The notes below the pieces were generated by a model. The model did no database searches and was not told the DNA's origin. It worked only from the letters and a program-made list of their open reading frames with translations. The translations under genes and the position numbers were made by a program. Of a stretch of DNA of 64,000 nucleotides, positions 11,589 through 21,698 are shown in pieces. Source of the DNA: Xanthomonas campestris pv. phormiicola (GTDB lineage Bacteria; Pseudomonadota; Gammaproteobacteria; Xanthomonadales; Xanthomonadaceae); the NCBI GenBank assembly GCA_025666215.1, contig CP102593.1, positions 4,601,001 through 4,665,000 on the forward strand, written 5' to 3'. Numbering within the stretch: position 1 is the stretch's first letter; each line of letters opens with the position of its first letter.

Positions 11589-12710
11589 TCAGAGCGCGGC
11601 GGCGTGGCGCAGACGCGCGGTGGCGGCGTCTTCGTTGAGATCCTCCCAGCCGGCGCGGATGTTTTCCGCTTCGGCGATCTCGCGCTCCTGGGGCGTGGCG
11701 TAGGTTCGGTCCCAGTCGCGCAACAGCGGCTTGATCATCAGGAACCACAGCGGCGGCACGAACGACAGCAGCAGGCAGATCAGGAACTGCGGCTGCCTGG
11801 GGCCGGTCCGGTCCGGCACCAGTGCGTAGAACGGCTTGTAGCTGTCCTCGTGGTGGCCGGCGTGGTTGGTGATCTCCATCGCCATGATGCGCACGAAGGG
11901 GGTCAGATGATTCCAGGTCTGGTGCTTCTCGAACCGGCCGGGCTTGCCGGTGACCAGGCCGTAATGCTGGGTGTAGTTGAAGATTTCCAGGAACGTGCGC
12001 GGTCCGAACACGCACACCGCCACGCCGGCAACGGCGCCCTTCCAGCCGCCGATCGCATGCAGCAGGGCCACGAAGCCCAGCAGCAGGCCTACCCGGTACA
12101 CCCAGGGGTTGCGCGGGTCCCACCAGCGGCGGTCGCGCTTGGTCCACATCTGCTTTTCCAGATGGTACGACTCCACGATCTGGCCGCGGAACGTGCGCAG
12201 CAGATGCCCGTAGAGGGTATCGCCGCGACGCGCATAGTCCGGATCGGTCGGGGTCACGGTGTTCACATGATGGGTGACCACGTGGGTGATCTCGCGCCAC
12301 GGATCGAAGATCATGACCATGCCCAATCGGCCGTACCAGCGCAGAAATGCGCTCTCGCGGTGGAACAACTCGTGCAGCGCCGGCGCCACCAGCACGAATT
12401 GGGTGAAGATCATCGTGGCGAACGCGCCGATGCCCTGCGCCGCCGTGCTGAAATGCCCGCGGCCCACCAGCCACGCATAGAACAGGATCTGGAAGAACCC
12501 GATCGTCAGCTGGACCACGGCAATGGCGTCGTACAGCCAGGGATGGCGCTTGTCGCGGATCGCGTAATCGGGGTCCAGGAACGCGTCGAACAACAGGATG
12601 CCGAACAGCGATCCCGCGCCGAGCCAGACATAGGTTCCGCCGAGCCACAGCCCGTAGATCGAGGCGACGAGCAAGGCCGAATTCAACGTGTACTTCAGGT
12701 AATCGAACAT
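11589..12710 (-). CDS. Membrane di-iron hydroxylase (XylM/AlkB/fatty-acid-desaturase superfamily)
   Basis: 373 residues with about five or six hydrophobic segments and the histidine boxes that hold the di-iron centre: HELFHRES, HVVTHHVNT, the FNYTQHYGL segment and NHAGHHED. The start at 12710 has GGAGGA five bases upstream. Family members hydroxylate alkanes, methyl groups of alkylbenzenes or fatty-acid ends at the inner membrane using O2 and NADH-derived electrons. Pairing with a ferredoxin-type reductase points to the XylM/CymA branch, while the beta-oxidation genes downstream point to an aliphatic or alkyl-side-chain substrate. It is the first gene of the leftward operon. Confidence 0.9.
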   Translation of the reverse strand: MFDYLKYTLNSALLVASIYGLWLGGTYVWLGAGSLFGILLFDAFLDPDYAIRDKRHPWLYDAIAVVQLTIGFFQILFYAWLVGRGHFSTAAQGIGAFATMIFTQFVLVAPALHELFHRESAFLRWYGRLGMVMIFDPWREITHVVTHHVNTVTPTDPDYARRGDTLYGHLLRTFRGQIVESYHLEKQMWTKRDRRWWDPRNPWVYRVGLLLGFVALLHAIGGWKGAVAGVAVCVFGPRTFLEIFNYTQHYGLVTGKPGRFEKHQTWNHLTPFVRIMAMEITNHAGHHEDSYKPFYALVPDRTGPRQPQFLICLLLSFVPPLWFLMIKPLLRDWDRTYATPQEREIAEAENIRAGWEDLNEDAATARLRHAAAL

Positions 12711-12870
12711 GGTGTCCTCCAGCGGCGTCGCCGGCAGATGCCGGCGTTGCGGAGACAACAATCGCGCGGTTGCGCCGCTCGCGACCCAACCCATAGTCTG
12801 GGTCCGGACATGCTGCAGAGCACTACAGTTCGCTGGCCGCCCTCCACCGCCATCGAACCGCAGGAACGCC
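12711..12870. promoter_or_regulatory. Divergent promoter region between hydroxylase operon and nitronate monooxygenase
   Basis: 160 bp separate the two divergent start codons and must hold both promoters. At 12789-12801 the sequence ACCCATAGTCTGG resembles ACCCATACTTTAG at 16959-16971 upstream of the LuxR-type regulator (10 of 13 bases), and ACCC/GGGT arms at 12789-12792 and 12800-12803 bracket it. This may be a binding site of the regulator. No convincing sigma-70 boxes could be assigned by eye. Confidence 0.4.
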
Positions 12871-13869
12871 ATGCCACTCGACATCTCGCAGCTGCGACTT
12901 CCGCTCATCGTCTCGCCGATGTTCCTGGTGTCCGGACCCGATCTGGTGGTCGCCGCCGCACGCAGCGGCGTGATCGGCGCCTTTCCGGCCTTGAACCAAC
13001 GCAGCAGCGCAGGCTACGAGCACTGGCTGCAACAGATCGCCCAGGGCCTGCGCGAAGGCCCGCTCGCCGGCTGCGACCGGGTCGCGCCGTACGCGGTCAA
13101 CCTGATCGTGCACGGCAGCAATCGGCGCCTGCAGGCGGACCTGGAGCTGACCTTGCGCTATCGGGTGCCCATCGTCATCACCTCGCTTGGTGCGGTTCAC
13201 GACATCGTGCTGCGGATCCAGGACCATGGCGGCGTCGTCCTGCACGATGTGACCAGCGTGCGCCATGCCGAAAAGGCGCTGGAGGCCGGAGTGGATGGCC
13301 TGATCGCGGTCTGCGCCGGGGCGGGCGGGCATGGCGGCACCCTGAATCCGTTCGCGTTCGTGGCCGAATTGCGCCAGCTCACCGACAAGCAGATCGTGCT
13401 GGCCGGCGCCGTCAGCAATGGCGCGCACATCGCCGCCGCGATCGCCGCCGGCGCCGATCTGGCGTGCGCCGGCACCCGCTTCATCGCCACGCGCGAAAGC
13501 ATGGCCAGCGCCGCCTACAAGCAGATGCTGCTGAATTCCAGCGCCAAGGACATCGTCTACACGCCGAGGATTTCGGGGATTCCGGCGAACTTCCTGCGCC
13601 CCAGCCTCGAAGCCAACGGCATCGCGCTCGACGCGCCGGACATGCACGGCGCGGTGGATCTGGGCAAGGAACTGGACCACGAGGGCAAGGCCTGGAAAGA
13701 CATCTGGTCGGCCGGTCACGGGGTCGGTTCGCTGCGCGACATCCCGCCCGCCTCGGTGCTGTGCGCCCGCATGGAAGCCGAGTTCGCAGCGTCCATCCAG
13801 CGGCTCGGCGGCTACGCCGGTGGCGATCCGTGGCACCAGCGCATCTGCCGCATGGGGCTGACGTCGTGA
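12871..13869 (+). CDS. Nitronate monooxygenase (2-nitropropane dioxygenase family)
   Basis: 332-residue FMN-dependent TIM-barrel protein. The N-terminus PLIVSPMFLVSGPDLV, the active-site segment CAGAGGHGGTLNPFAFV and the phosphate-binding AGAVSNGAHIAAAIAAGADLACAG (read in two parts) are typical of the family. AGGA precedes the ATG. These enzymes oxidise alkyl nitronates to carbonyl compounds and nitrite, but many family members near fatty-acid genes act as enoyl reductases or have unknown roles. It is divergent from the hydroxylase operon and convergent with the regulator gene (36-bp gap), so it is probably controlled with them. Confidence 0.85.
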   Translation: MPLDISQLRLPLIVSPMFLVSGPDLVVAAARSGVIGAFPALNQRSSAGYEHWLQQIAQGLREGPLAGCDRVAPYAVNLIVHGSNRRLQADLELTLRYRVPIVITSLGAVHDIVLRIQDHGGVVLHDVTSVRHAEKALEAGVDGLIAVCAGAGGHGGTLNPFAFVAELRQLTDKQIVLAGAVSNGAHIAAAIAAGADLACAGTRFIATRESMASAAYKQMLLNSSAKDIVYTPRISGIPANFLRPSLEANGIALDAPDMHGAVDLGKELDHEGKAWKDIWSAGHGVGSLRDIPPASVLCARMEAEFAASIQRLGGYAGGDPWHQRICRMGLTS

Positions 13870-13905
13870 GCGCGCCGCGCGCTGCCGGCGCCCGGCGTTG
13901 CCGCG

Positions 13906-16839
13906 TCAACGCGCCAGCAGGTTCAATGCCCGCGCCCGCGCGAGCGCCGACGCGCGGTTCTTGACCCCCAACTTGGCGTACAGGTTGTACAGATGCCATT
14001 TCACCGTGGCCAGCGACAACGACAGCCGGTCGGCGATCTCCTGATTCGACAGGCCGCCCTCGATCAGCCCCAGCAACTCCAGTTCCCGGGCGGTGGGCGT
14101 CTCGCTCAGTGTCCGCGAGCCGTCCAATTCCTGCATCTGCTCCAACACCGGGTTTCGCGCGACCTCGAGTCCGGCACAGACCTCGGCGAAGAAACGGCGC
14201 TCTTCTTCGCTCACGAACGGCCAGTCCTTCAGCCGCGTATCGTTGACCAGGCCTGCGATCAGGTCGCTCCTGTCGCGAAACGGGCGCAGGTGGCGCCGCC
14301 GCGACGCCAGCGAGATGGCGCGCGTCAGATGGCGCGCCGCGGGAACCGGATCGCGGGTGCATTGGCTGAGGAAGGCCTCGTCCAGGGCGAGTTCGACCAA
14401 CCTGCCGCTTCGCCCTTCGGCGCGCGCACGCACGGATTCCTCGGCGATGCAGGCGCTGGCCGGCTTGAGCTTGCCGCTGGCGATGAGCAATTCGATGCGC
14501 GTCGCCTGGACCAGGTCGCGCAGCGACGCCCCATGTTCGGCCAGCGCCGTTTCGCAGGCCCCGGCGCCGGCCTCGGCCTGTATCCCGAGGATGCAGGCCT
14601 CGTGCTGCGCTTCTTCGATCCGGCCCAGCTGCAGCAGCCGCCGGGCGATGAAGCACGAGAGCATCAGGCTCAACCTGGGCGGGTACGTTGCGGCGATGGC
14701 GCGCAGCGCGACCAGCGACACGGCCTGCGTGTCTTCGCCCGGCCACAGTTTCACCGCCGTCTCCAGGCCATGCGCGGCCGTGTCCAGGATGCCGTGGGTG
14801 GAGATCTGCTGCAGGCCGCGCAGCAACAGCGCCTGCGCCTCGTCGCGCAGGTCCATCTGCATGGCCGCGCTCGACGCCAACAGGCTCAACGTCCCGCAGA
14901 TGCCGGCATTCTCGCCCAGGCGGCGGCGGGCCGCATGCAGGGCGTCGGTCAGCAGACGATAGGCCGTCGCATAGTCGCCTTCGCGCAGCGGAATCAGCGC
15001 GCTGACCGCCATGACCCAGCCGTCTCCGTACGCGCTTTCCGCTTGCGCGATGCTCGCCGACGCGATCCGCACCATGCGCCGCGCCTCCATCAATCGGCAG
15101 GCGCTCGCATCGAGGATCGCCGCGGCGCATGCGATCGTGGCGACATCGAACGGCGCATCGGCGCTGGCGCCGCCTTCCTGGTCGGTGATGGTCGCGAGCC
15201 AGTCGCCGGCGCGGCGCCTGGCCTCCGCCTGGCGATCCGTATAGACCCCGATCGTGATCCGGATGATGTCGATGCGGCGCGACACGGCAGCGATTTTCCC
15301 GCCGTCGCCGGCATTCGCGGCCCTGGCCTGCTGCAGCCGTGCGGACAGGCGCGCCATCTGCTCGCGCGCCTGTTCGTAGCGACGGCGGAACACCAGCGCC
15401 CAGACGTACCAGAAGTCCGTTTCCCAACCGCCGAACTCGCCGGCGGCATGCAGTTGCTTCACCCACCCCAGGTAGCGGCCCAGGTAGCCCAGATCGCGCA
15501 CGAAGATCGGGCCGGTGCGTTCGAGGATCTGCACCGCCAGGCCCACCGATCCGCCGGACAGCGCATAGTCGATGGCATCGGCGCAGCGCGCCTCCCTGTC
15601 GCACTGGATGGCGGCCCGCTCCAGGATCGCCGTCCTCTGCGCGGCCGTCAGCTCGCGCCGCGCCTCTGCTTCGAGGAATCCGCGGAACAGGTTGTGCAGC
15701 CGATAGCGGCGTTCGCCGTCCACCGGAATCAGGAAGACATTGTGTCGCCACAGGTAATCGAGATGGGCTTGCGCGTGCGCGACCCCGGTCGCCTGGCTGG
15801 CCAATCCGGCATCGAAATCCCGCAACAGGGACAACCGCAACAGGAACCCACGCAGTTCGGGCGCGAAGCCCTTGAGAACCTGCGTATTCAACAACGTCGC
15901 GATGTCCTGGTCCTGCCCGGAGAACCCATCCAGGGTTTTCGCCGGGTGCGCCGCGCTCGACAGCAGGATCTGCATCAAGCGCACCGCGGCCGGCCATCCC
16001 TCGGTCTGATGCAGGACCGCGTGGATGGATGCCGGCGTCAGGCCTGCGCACAGCGCCGCGCCGAAGACTTCGCGGATGCCTTGCTCGTCGAAGCTCAGCT
16101 CGGCGACGCCGTACTCCTCCATCAGGCCCTCGAGCTTGCAGCGGAGCAGGTCGATGGGCAGGGCTTCCGTGCTGGAGAGGACCACTCGCACCCAGGGCGG
16201 GGTTTCGAAGACCAGGTCTTCGAGCAGCCGGCCGATCTCCGGACAGCGGCAATAGCCGACGTTGTCGATGAACAGCGTCAGCGGCGCCTGCATGCGCTGC
16301 AGCCGCGCGACGATGTGCCGGATACGATCGCCTTCCGGCTCACCGCCCTGATGCACCGCGACCGACGGATCGAACCCGGCGATGCCTGCGCCGAGCGCGT
16401 CCAGCCGCGCTTCCAGGTAGGACAGCAAGCGGCTTGCCGTGGTGTCGCGATCGTCGAGCGAAAACCACCAGCAGGCTTCCCGCCGGCGGTCGCGGTCATG
16501 ATGCAGCACGCTGAGCAGCACCGTCTTGCCGTATCCGATCGGCGCTACGACCGACACCAGCTTCGGAGCCGCGGACGGCAGCCGCTGCAATGCGCGTAGC
16601 GCCGGCGTCTGCGCGATGGGAAACGAGAACATCGGCGGGTGCGGCATCGCCGTGCCGACCACGTCGACGGCCCCGATCCAGCCATGCTGCGCCGGCGGAC
16701 GCGCGGCGGACGCGCTCCACGCGCGGAGCGCAGCGGCCTCGCTGTGCATGCTCCACTGCGGCAGGTCCCGCTCGAGCGGCGCGGCCGGCGCGTCCGCGAC
16801 GGCGCTCCCGACCGTGTCGTCCATCCGTCCTGTGTTCAT
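13906..16839 (-). CDS. MalT/AlkS-type LuxR-family ATP-dependent transcriptional regulator
   Basis: 977 residues, of the large-ATP-binding LuxR (LAL) class. A Walker A motif (APIGYGKTVLLS) is near residue 100, followed by an NTPase region, a long alpha-helical middle of TPR-like repeats, and a C-terminal LuxR helix-turn-helix (ARELELLGLIEGGLSNQEIA, then TVKWHLYNLYAKLGVKNR). GGAGGGG lies five bases before the chosen ATG. AlkS, the activator of Pseudomonas alk genes, is of the same class, so a role as substrate-responsive activator of the hydroxylase operon is likely. Its own upstream region carries a candidate operator. Confidence 0.9.
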   Translation of the reverse strand: MNTGRMDDTVGSAVADAPAAPLERDLPQWSMHSEAAALRAWSASAARPPAQHGWIGAVDVVGTAMPHPPMFSFPIAQTPALRALQRLPSAAPKLVSVVAPIGYGKTVLLSVLHHDRDRRREACWWFSLDDRDTTASRLLSYLEARLDALGAGIAGFDPSVAVHQGGEPEGDRIRHIVARLQRMQAPLTLFIDNVGYCRCPEIGRLLEDLVFETPPWVRVVLSSTEALPIDLLRCKLEGLMEEYGVAELSFDEQGIREVFGAALCAGLTPASIHAVLHQTEGWPAAVRLMQILLSSAAHPAKTLDGFSGQDQDIATLLNTQVLKGFAPELRGFLLRLSLLRDFDAGLASQATGVAHAQAHLDYLWRHNVFLIPVDGERRYRLHNLFRGFLEAEARRELTAAQRTAILERAAIQCDREARCADAIDYALSGGSVGLAVQILERTGPIFVRDLGYLGRYLGWVKQLHAAGEFGGWETDFWYVWALVFRRRYEQAREQMARLSARLQQARAANAGDGGKIAAVSRRIDIIRITIGVYTDRQAEARRRAGDWLATITDQEGGASADAPFDVATIACAAAILDASACRLMEARRMVRIASASIAQAESAYGDGWVMAVSALIPLREGDYATAYRLLTDALHAARRRLGENAGICGTLSLLASSAAMQMDLRDEAQALLLRGLQQISTHGILDTAAHGLETAVKLWPGEDTQAVSLVALRAIAATYPPRLSLMLSCFIARRLLQLGRIEEAQHEACILGIQAEAGAGACETALAEHGASLRDLVQATRIELLIASGKLKPASACIAEESVRARAEGRSGRLVELALDEAFLSQCTRDPVPAARHLTRAISLASRRRHLRPFRDRSDLIAGLVNDTRLKDWPFVSEEERRFFAEVCAGLEVARNPVLEQMQELDGSRTLSETPTARELELLGLIEGGLSNQEIADRLSLSLATVKWHLYNLYAKLGVKNRASALARARALNLLAR

Positions 16840-17323
16840 CAACGCCCCTCCGCGTTTCGCCCACTACGTCGTTCGGCAAGCCCTCCGGTTCGGCCCGACG
16901 GGGGCCATTCGGCAGACTCGAATGTGACGACTATCCAATACCAGACCATGGTATGGGGACCCATACTTTAGTGCGGTCGGAAAATGCTGCATCGCAATGC
17001 CGATCCGGCCCGCGGACCGCACGCGGACGGCGTTCGATTTCAACGACGCAATGCGGTCCCTCAGGCGCGAAGCCGCGGCAAGGGCCGCGCCTGCCCCGGC
17101 GCGGCCCGCCGGGGCAGAATGCTGCAGGCCGGGCTGAGCGCACCGGGCAACGCCACGCAGGACGCGAGCCTGTGGCCGCGCGCGCGGCGCGCCAGGCAGA
17201 CGATCGCGATCTGCGCCCCGGGCGTGCCTCCGCGCGCAACTGCGCAGCCGCGGCGAGATCCTGGTCGCGGCGCCGCGGCCGACCCGAGCGGCCCAACGCC
17301 GCATGCGCGTCCGCGCGCAAGGG
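16840..17323. other. 484-bp non-coding region between LAL regulator and glmS
   Basis: The left part is the regulator's promoter region with the inverted repeats listed separately. The remainder, up to the glmS stop, is very GC-rich with no convincing gene. Open frames there lack ribosome-binding sites and recognisable domains. No clear hairpin-plus-T-run terminator for glmS was found. Confidence 0.5.
16945..16971. promoter_or_regulatory. Candidate operator upstream of LAL regulator
   Basis: Two overlapping symmetrical elements: ACCATGGT at 16945-16952, and GTATGGG-GA-CCCATAC (7-bp arms, 2-bp centre) at 16951-16966. The right arm continues into ACCCATACTTTAG, which resembles a sequence before the hydroxylase operon. 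The site is about 110-130 bp upstream of the regulator start codon. Autoregulation is an inference. Confidence 0.45.
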
Positions 17324-19153
<1,830 letters not shown>

Positions 19154-19375
19154 AGCCGCACCCTGCACCGAAAGATCGCCATTCTAGCTTTGTCCGCTGA
19201 ATGTCCTATGGGACCCGCCGACGCGACTTGGATGGGCCATCGCATGCCCTGGCGGCACGGCTCGGGTAGCAGGGACCGGCGCGAAGCGTGCGCACATGGC
19301 GCGACCGAGCGGGGACCGCCGTCCCCGGCGCCGCACCCGCTCAGGACGTGGATCGCGGCAACGCGGCCTGTCCCG

Positions 19376-19440
19376 ATCGTCCGCTGCAGCCGCGGACATG
19401 GTGTCCGCGAACGTGTCCGCGGACACGCGGACAGCGGCCC
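19376..19440 (+). promoter_or_regulatory. Clustered palindromes, candidate enhancer sites for the NtrC-type regulator
   Basis: CGCGGACA (19391-19398) and TGTCCGCG (19402-19409) form one inverted repeat around TGG. The perfect 14-bp palindrome GTGTCCGCGGACAC (19413-19426) follows, and CGCGGACA recurs at 19426-19433. The core half-site TGTCCGCG thus occurs four times within 43 bp, roughly 70-110 bp before the transcription start expected from the sigma-54 promoter. That is where bacterial enhancer-binding proteins usually sit. The likely ligand is the NtrC-type regulator at 30845-32182. Confidence 0.7.
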
Positions 19441-19478
19441 GCCCCAATGGAACCCTAACCATTTCAGACACTTGCGAT

Positions 19479-19493
19479 TGGCACGCGGTGTGC
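19479..19493 (+). promoter_or_regulatory. Sigma-54 (-24/-12) promoter of the ABC transporter operon
   Basis: TGGCACG-CGGT-GTGC matches the sigma-54 consensus TGGCACG-N4-TTGC at all but one defined position, with the invariant GG and GC doublets correctly spaced. It lies 38 bp before the membrane-fusion protein start codon, downstream of the palindrome cluster, and the operon itself encodes a sigma-54 activator. Confidence 0.78.
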
Positions 19494-19531
19494 TTTGGAT
19501 TCGTTCATTCTCCACTGCGCCGACCCGACCG

Positions 19532-20803
19532 ATGATCCGCGACACTTCCGCCCAGGACCAGGTTCTCGCCCGCCCCCGCTCCGCCGCCGCCTGGCGCCGC
19601 TGGTTCTGGCCCGCGCTGATCGGCTTGGCGGTGCTGCTCGGCATCGCCTTCGCCGCGCGCGGCTGGATCGCCGGCAGCCGCTCGTTCGATGCGCAGCGCG
19701 TGCGCATCGCCACGGTCAGCCGCGGCGACCTGGTCCGCGACATCTCCGCCGACGGGCGCCTGATCGCCGCCAACAGCCCCACCCTGTACGCGATCTCCGG
19801 CGGCACCGTGACCTTGAAGGTGGTCGCCGGCGACGTGGTCAAGCAGGGCCAGGAGCTGGCCGAGATCGACAGCCCCGAACTGCGCAGCAAGCTCGCCCAG
19901 GAAGAGGCCACGCTGGCCGGCCAGGAAGCGGAGGCCGGCCGCGCCGACCTGGATGCGGTGCTGGCGCGCGCCAACGCCAGCAAGCTGGTCGACCAGGCGC
20001 AGATCGAGCGGCAGGCGGCCAGCCGCGACCTGGAGCGCTACCAGCGCGGCTACGACGGCGGCGCGGTGCCGGCGGTGGAACTGGCCAAGGCGCAGGATTC
20101 GCTGAAGAAGGCCGACATCGCGATGAGCCATGCGCAAAAGGATTCCGGCCTGCAGACCCAGGGGGCGAGCCTGGACGCGCGCAACAAGCGCCTGCTCGCC
20201 GAGCGCCAGCGTGCGGTGGTCACCGAGGTGCAGCGCCAGGTCGATCTGCTCACCCTGCGCTCGCCGTTCGACGGCCAGGTCGGCCAGGTGCAGGTGTCCC
20301 AGCACACCAACGTCGCCGCCAACGCGCCGGTGCTGAGCGTGGTCGACCTGTCCAAGTTCGAACTGGAGATCAAGGTGCCGGAGAGCTTCGCCCGCGACCT
20401 GGCGATCGGCATGCCGGCGCAGCTGACCAGCGGCGCCGGCGAACCGTTCGCCGGCGCGATCTCGGCGGTGTCGCCGGAAGTGGTCAACGGCGAGGTCAAC
20501 GCGCGCATCCGCTTCACCGACAAGCAGCCGCCGGGCCTGCGCCAGAGCCAGCGCATGAGCGCGCGGGTGCTGCTGGATACGCGCAAGAACGTGCTCAAGC
20601 TCGAGCGCGGCCCGTTCGTCGAACAGTCCGGCGGCCGCTACGCCTACGTGATGGACGGCAACTCGGCGATCCGCCGCCCGGTGGAGCTCGGCGTCACCAG
20701 CCTGGGCGAAGTCGAGGTACGTTCGGGCCTGCAACCCGGCGACCGCGTCGTGGTCTCCGGCAGCGACCTGTTCGGCGAGGCGCCGCAGGTGACGGTGCAT
20801 TAG
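19532..20803 (+). CDS. ABC/RND-type efflux periplasmic adaptor (membrane-fusion protein, MacA/HlyD-like)
   Basis: 423 residues. A short cytoplasmic N-terminus precedes one membrane anchor (WPALIGLAVLLGIAFAARG). Then come a barrel-sandwich half-motif (SGGTVTLKVVAGDVVKQGQE), a long coiled-coil hairpin (about residues 120-230), the second half-motif (RSPFDGQVGQVQVSQHTNV) and beta-barrel domains ending VVVSGSDLFGEAPQVTVH. It should bridge the inner-membrane permeases to an outer-membrane TolC-type channel, which is not encoded here. First gene of the operon behind the sigma-54 promoter. The start codon is the first ATG after that promoter. Confidence 0.9.
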   Translation: MIRDTSAQDQVLARPRSAAAWRRWFWPALIGLAVLLGIAFAARGWIAGSRSFDAQRVRIATVSRGDLVRDISADGRLIAANSPTLYAISGGTVTLKVVAGDVVKQGQELAEIDSPELRSKLAQEEATLAGQEAEAGRADLDAVLARANASKLVDQAQIERQAASRDLERYQRGYDGGAVPAVELAKAQDSLKKADIAMSHAQKDSGLQTQGASLDARNKRLLAERQRAVVTEVQRQVDLLTLRSPFDGQVGQVQVSQHTNVAANAPVLSVVDLSKFELEIKVPESFARDLAIGMPAQLTSGAGEPFAGAISAVSPEVVNGEVNARIRFTDKQPPGLRQSQRMSARVLLDTRKNVLKLERGPFVEQSGGRYAYVMDGNSAIRRPVELGVTSLGEVEVRSGLQPGDRVVVSGSDLFGEAPQVTVH

Positions 20804-20805
20804 AA

Positions 20806-20930
20806 GCCGGGATTCGGGACTCGGGATTCGGGATTCGGAAGAGCCCACACCGTGTTATCCGTCTCCCTACCGAAGTTTCAGTTGTCTGTATCGCGCCTGC
20901 TTTTCCGAGTCCCGAGTCCCGAGTCCCGGC
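20806..20930. repeat. Inverted heptamer-repeat element (GGGAYTC arrays)
   Basis: Tandem GGGATTC/GGGACTC units at about 20808-20838 face an inverted array of GAGTCCC units at about 20905-20928. Transcribed, the arms could pair into a long imperfect hairpin between the adaptor and ATPase genes. Four similar elements occur in the atp operon. Confidence 0.8.
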
Positions 20931-20959
20931 ACCACCACTCCCAGCAAAGGAACCACCTC

Positions 20960-21685
20960 ATGCTCGAAATGCGCTCCGTCTCCAAGGTCTTCCGCACCGA
21001 ACAGGTCGAGACGCACGCGTTGCGCTCGCTGGATCTGCATGTGCGCGAAGGCGAGTTCGTCGCCGTCACCGGGCCGTCCGGCTCCGGCAAGACCACCTTC
21101 CTCAACATCGCCGGCCTGCTGGAAACCTTCACCAGCGGCCAGTACCTGCTCGACGGCCAGGACGTCAGCAACCTCAACGACGATGCGCGTTCGCGCATGC
21201 GCAACCAGAAGATCGGCTTCATCTTCCAGGGCTTCAACCTGATTCCCGACCTCAACCTGTTCGACAACGTCGACGTGCCGCTGCGCTACCGCGGCATGGC
21301 CGCCGCCGAGCGCAAGCAGCGCATCGAGGACGCGCTGGGCCGGGTCGGGCTGGGGTCGCGGATGAAGCACTATCCATCCGAGCTGTCCGGCGGCCAGCAA
21401 CAGCGCGCGGCGATCGCGCGCGCACTGGCCGGCAGCCCGCGCCTGCTGCTGGCCGACGAACCGACCGGCAACCTGGACTCGCAGATGGCACGCGGGGTGA
21501 TGGAACTGCTGGAAGAGATCAACGCGCAGGGCTCGACCATCGTCATGGTCACCCACGATCCGGAACTGGCCGCGCGCGCGCAGCGCAACGTGCACATCGT
21601 CGACGGCCAGGCCACCGACCTGCAGCGCGAACCGGTGCTGGGGCATAGCGGCGCGGCGATGCCGTCCGCCGCCGACAACCGCTGA
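20960..21685 (+). CDS. MacB/LolD-type ABC transporter ATP-binding protein
   Basis: 241 residues. Walker A GPSGSGKTT, Q-loop FIFQGFNLI, signature LSGGQQQRAAIARAL, Walker B LLLADEPTGNLD and H-loop VMVTHD are all intact. It belongs to the ATPase family that drives FtsX-like permeases in mechanotransmission exporters. AAGGA lies upstream of the ATG. It is the only ATPase in the operon and so probably serves all the permeases that follow. A repeat element separates it from the adaptor gene. Confidence 0.95.
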   Translation: MLEMRSVSKVFRTEQVETHALRSLDLHVREGEFVAVTGPSGSGKTTFLNIAGLLETFTSGQYLLDGQDVSNLNDDARSRMRNQKIGFIFQGFNLIPDLNLFDNVDVPLRYRGMAAAERKQRIEDALGRVGLGSRMKHYPSELSGGQQQRAAIARALAGSPRLLLADEPTGNLDSQMARGVMELLEEINAQGSTIVMVTHDPELAARAQRNVHIVDGQATDLQREPVLGHSGAAMPSAADNR

Positions 21686-21698
21686 GACAGGATCCGCC

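Noticed and set aside
19154..19375. Possible glmS ribozyme or glmZ-type leader upstream of glmS
   Set aside because: No recognisable ribozyme core or pairing region was seen in the short leader; such ribozymes are mainly in Gram-positive bacteria.
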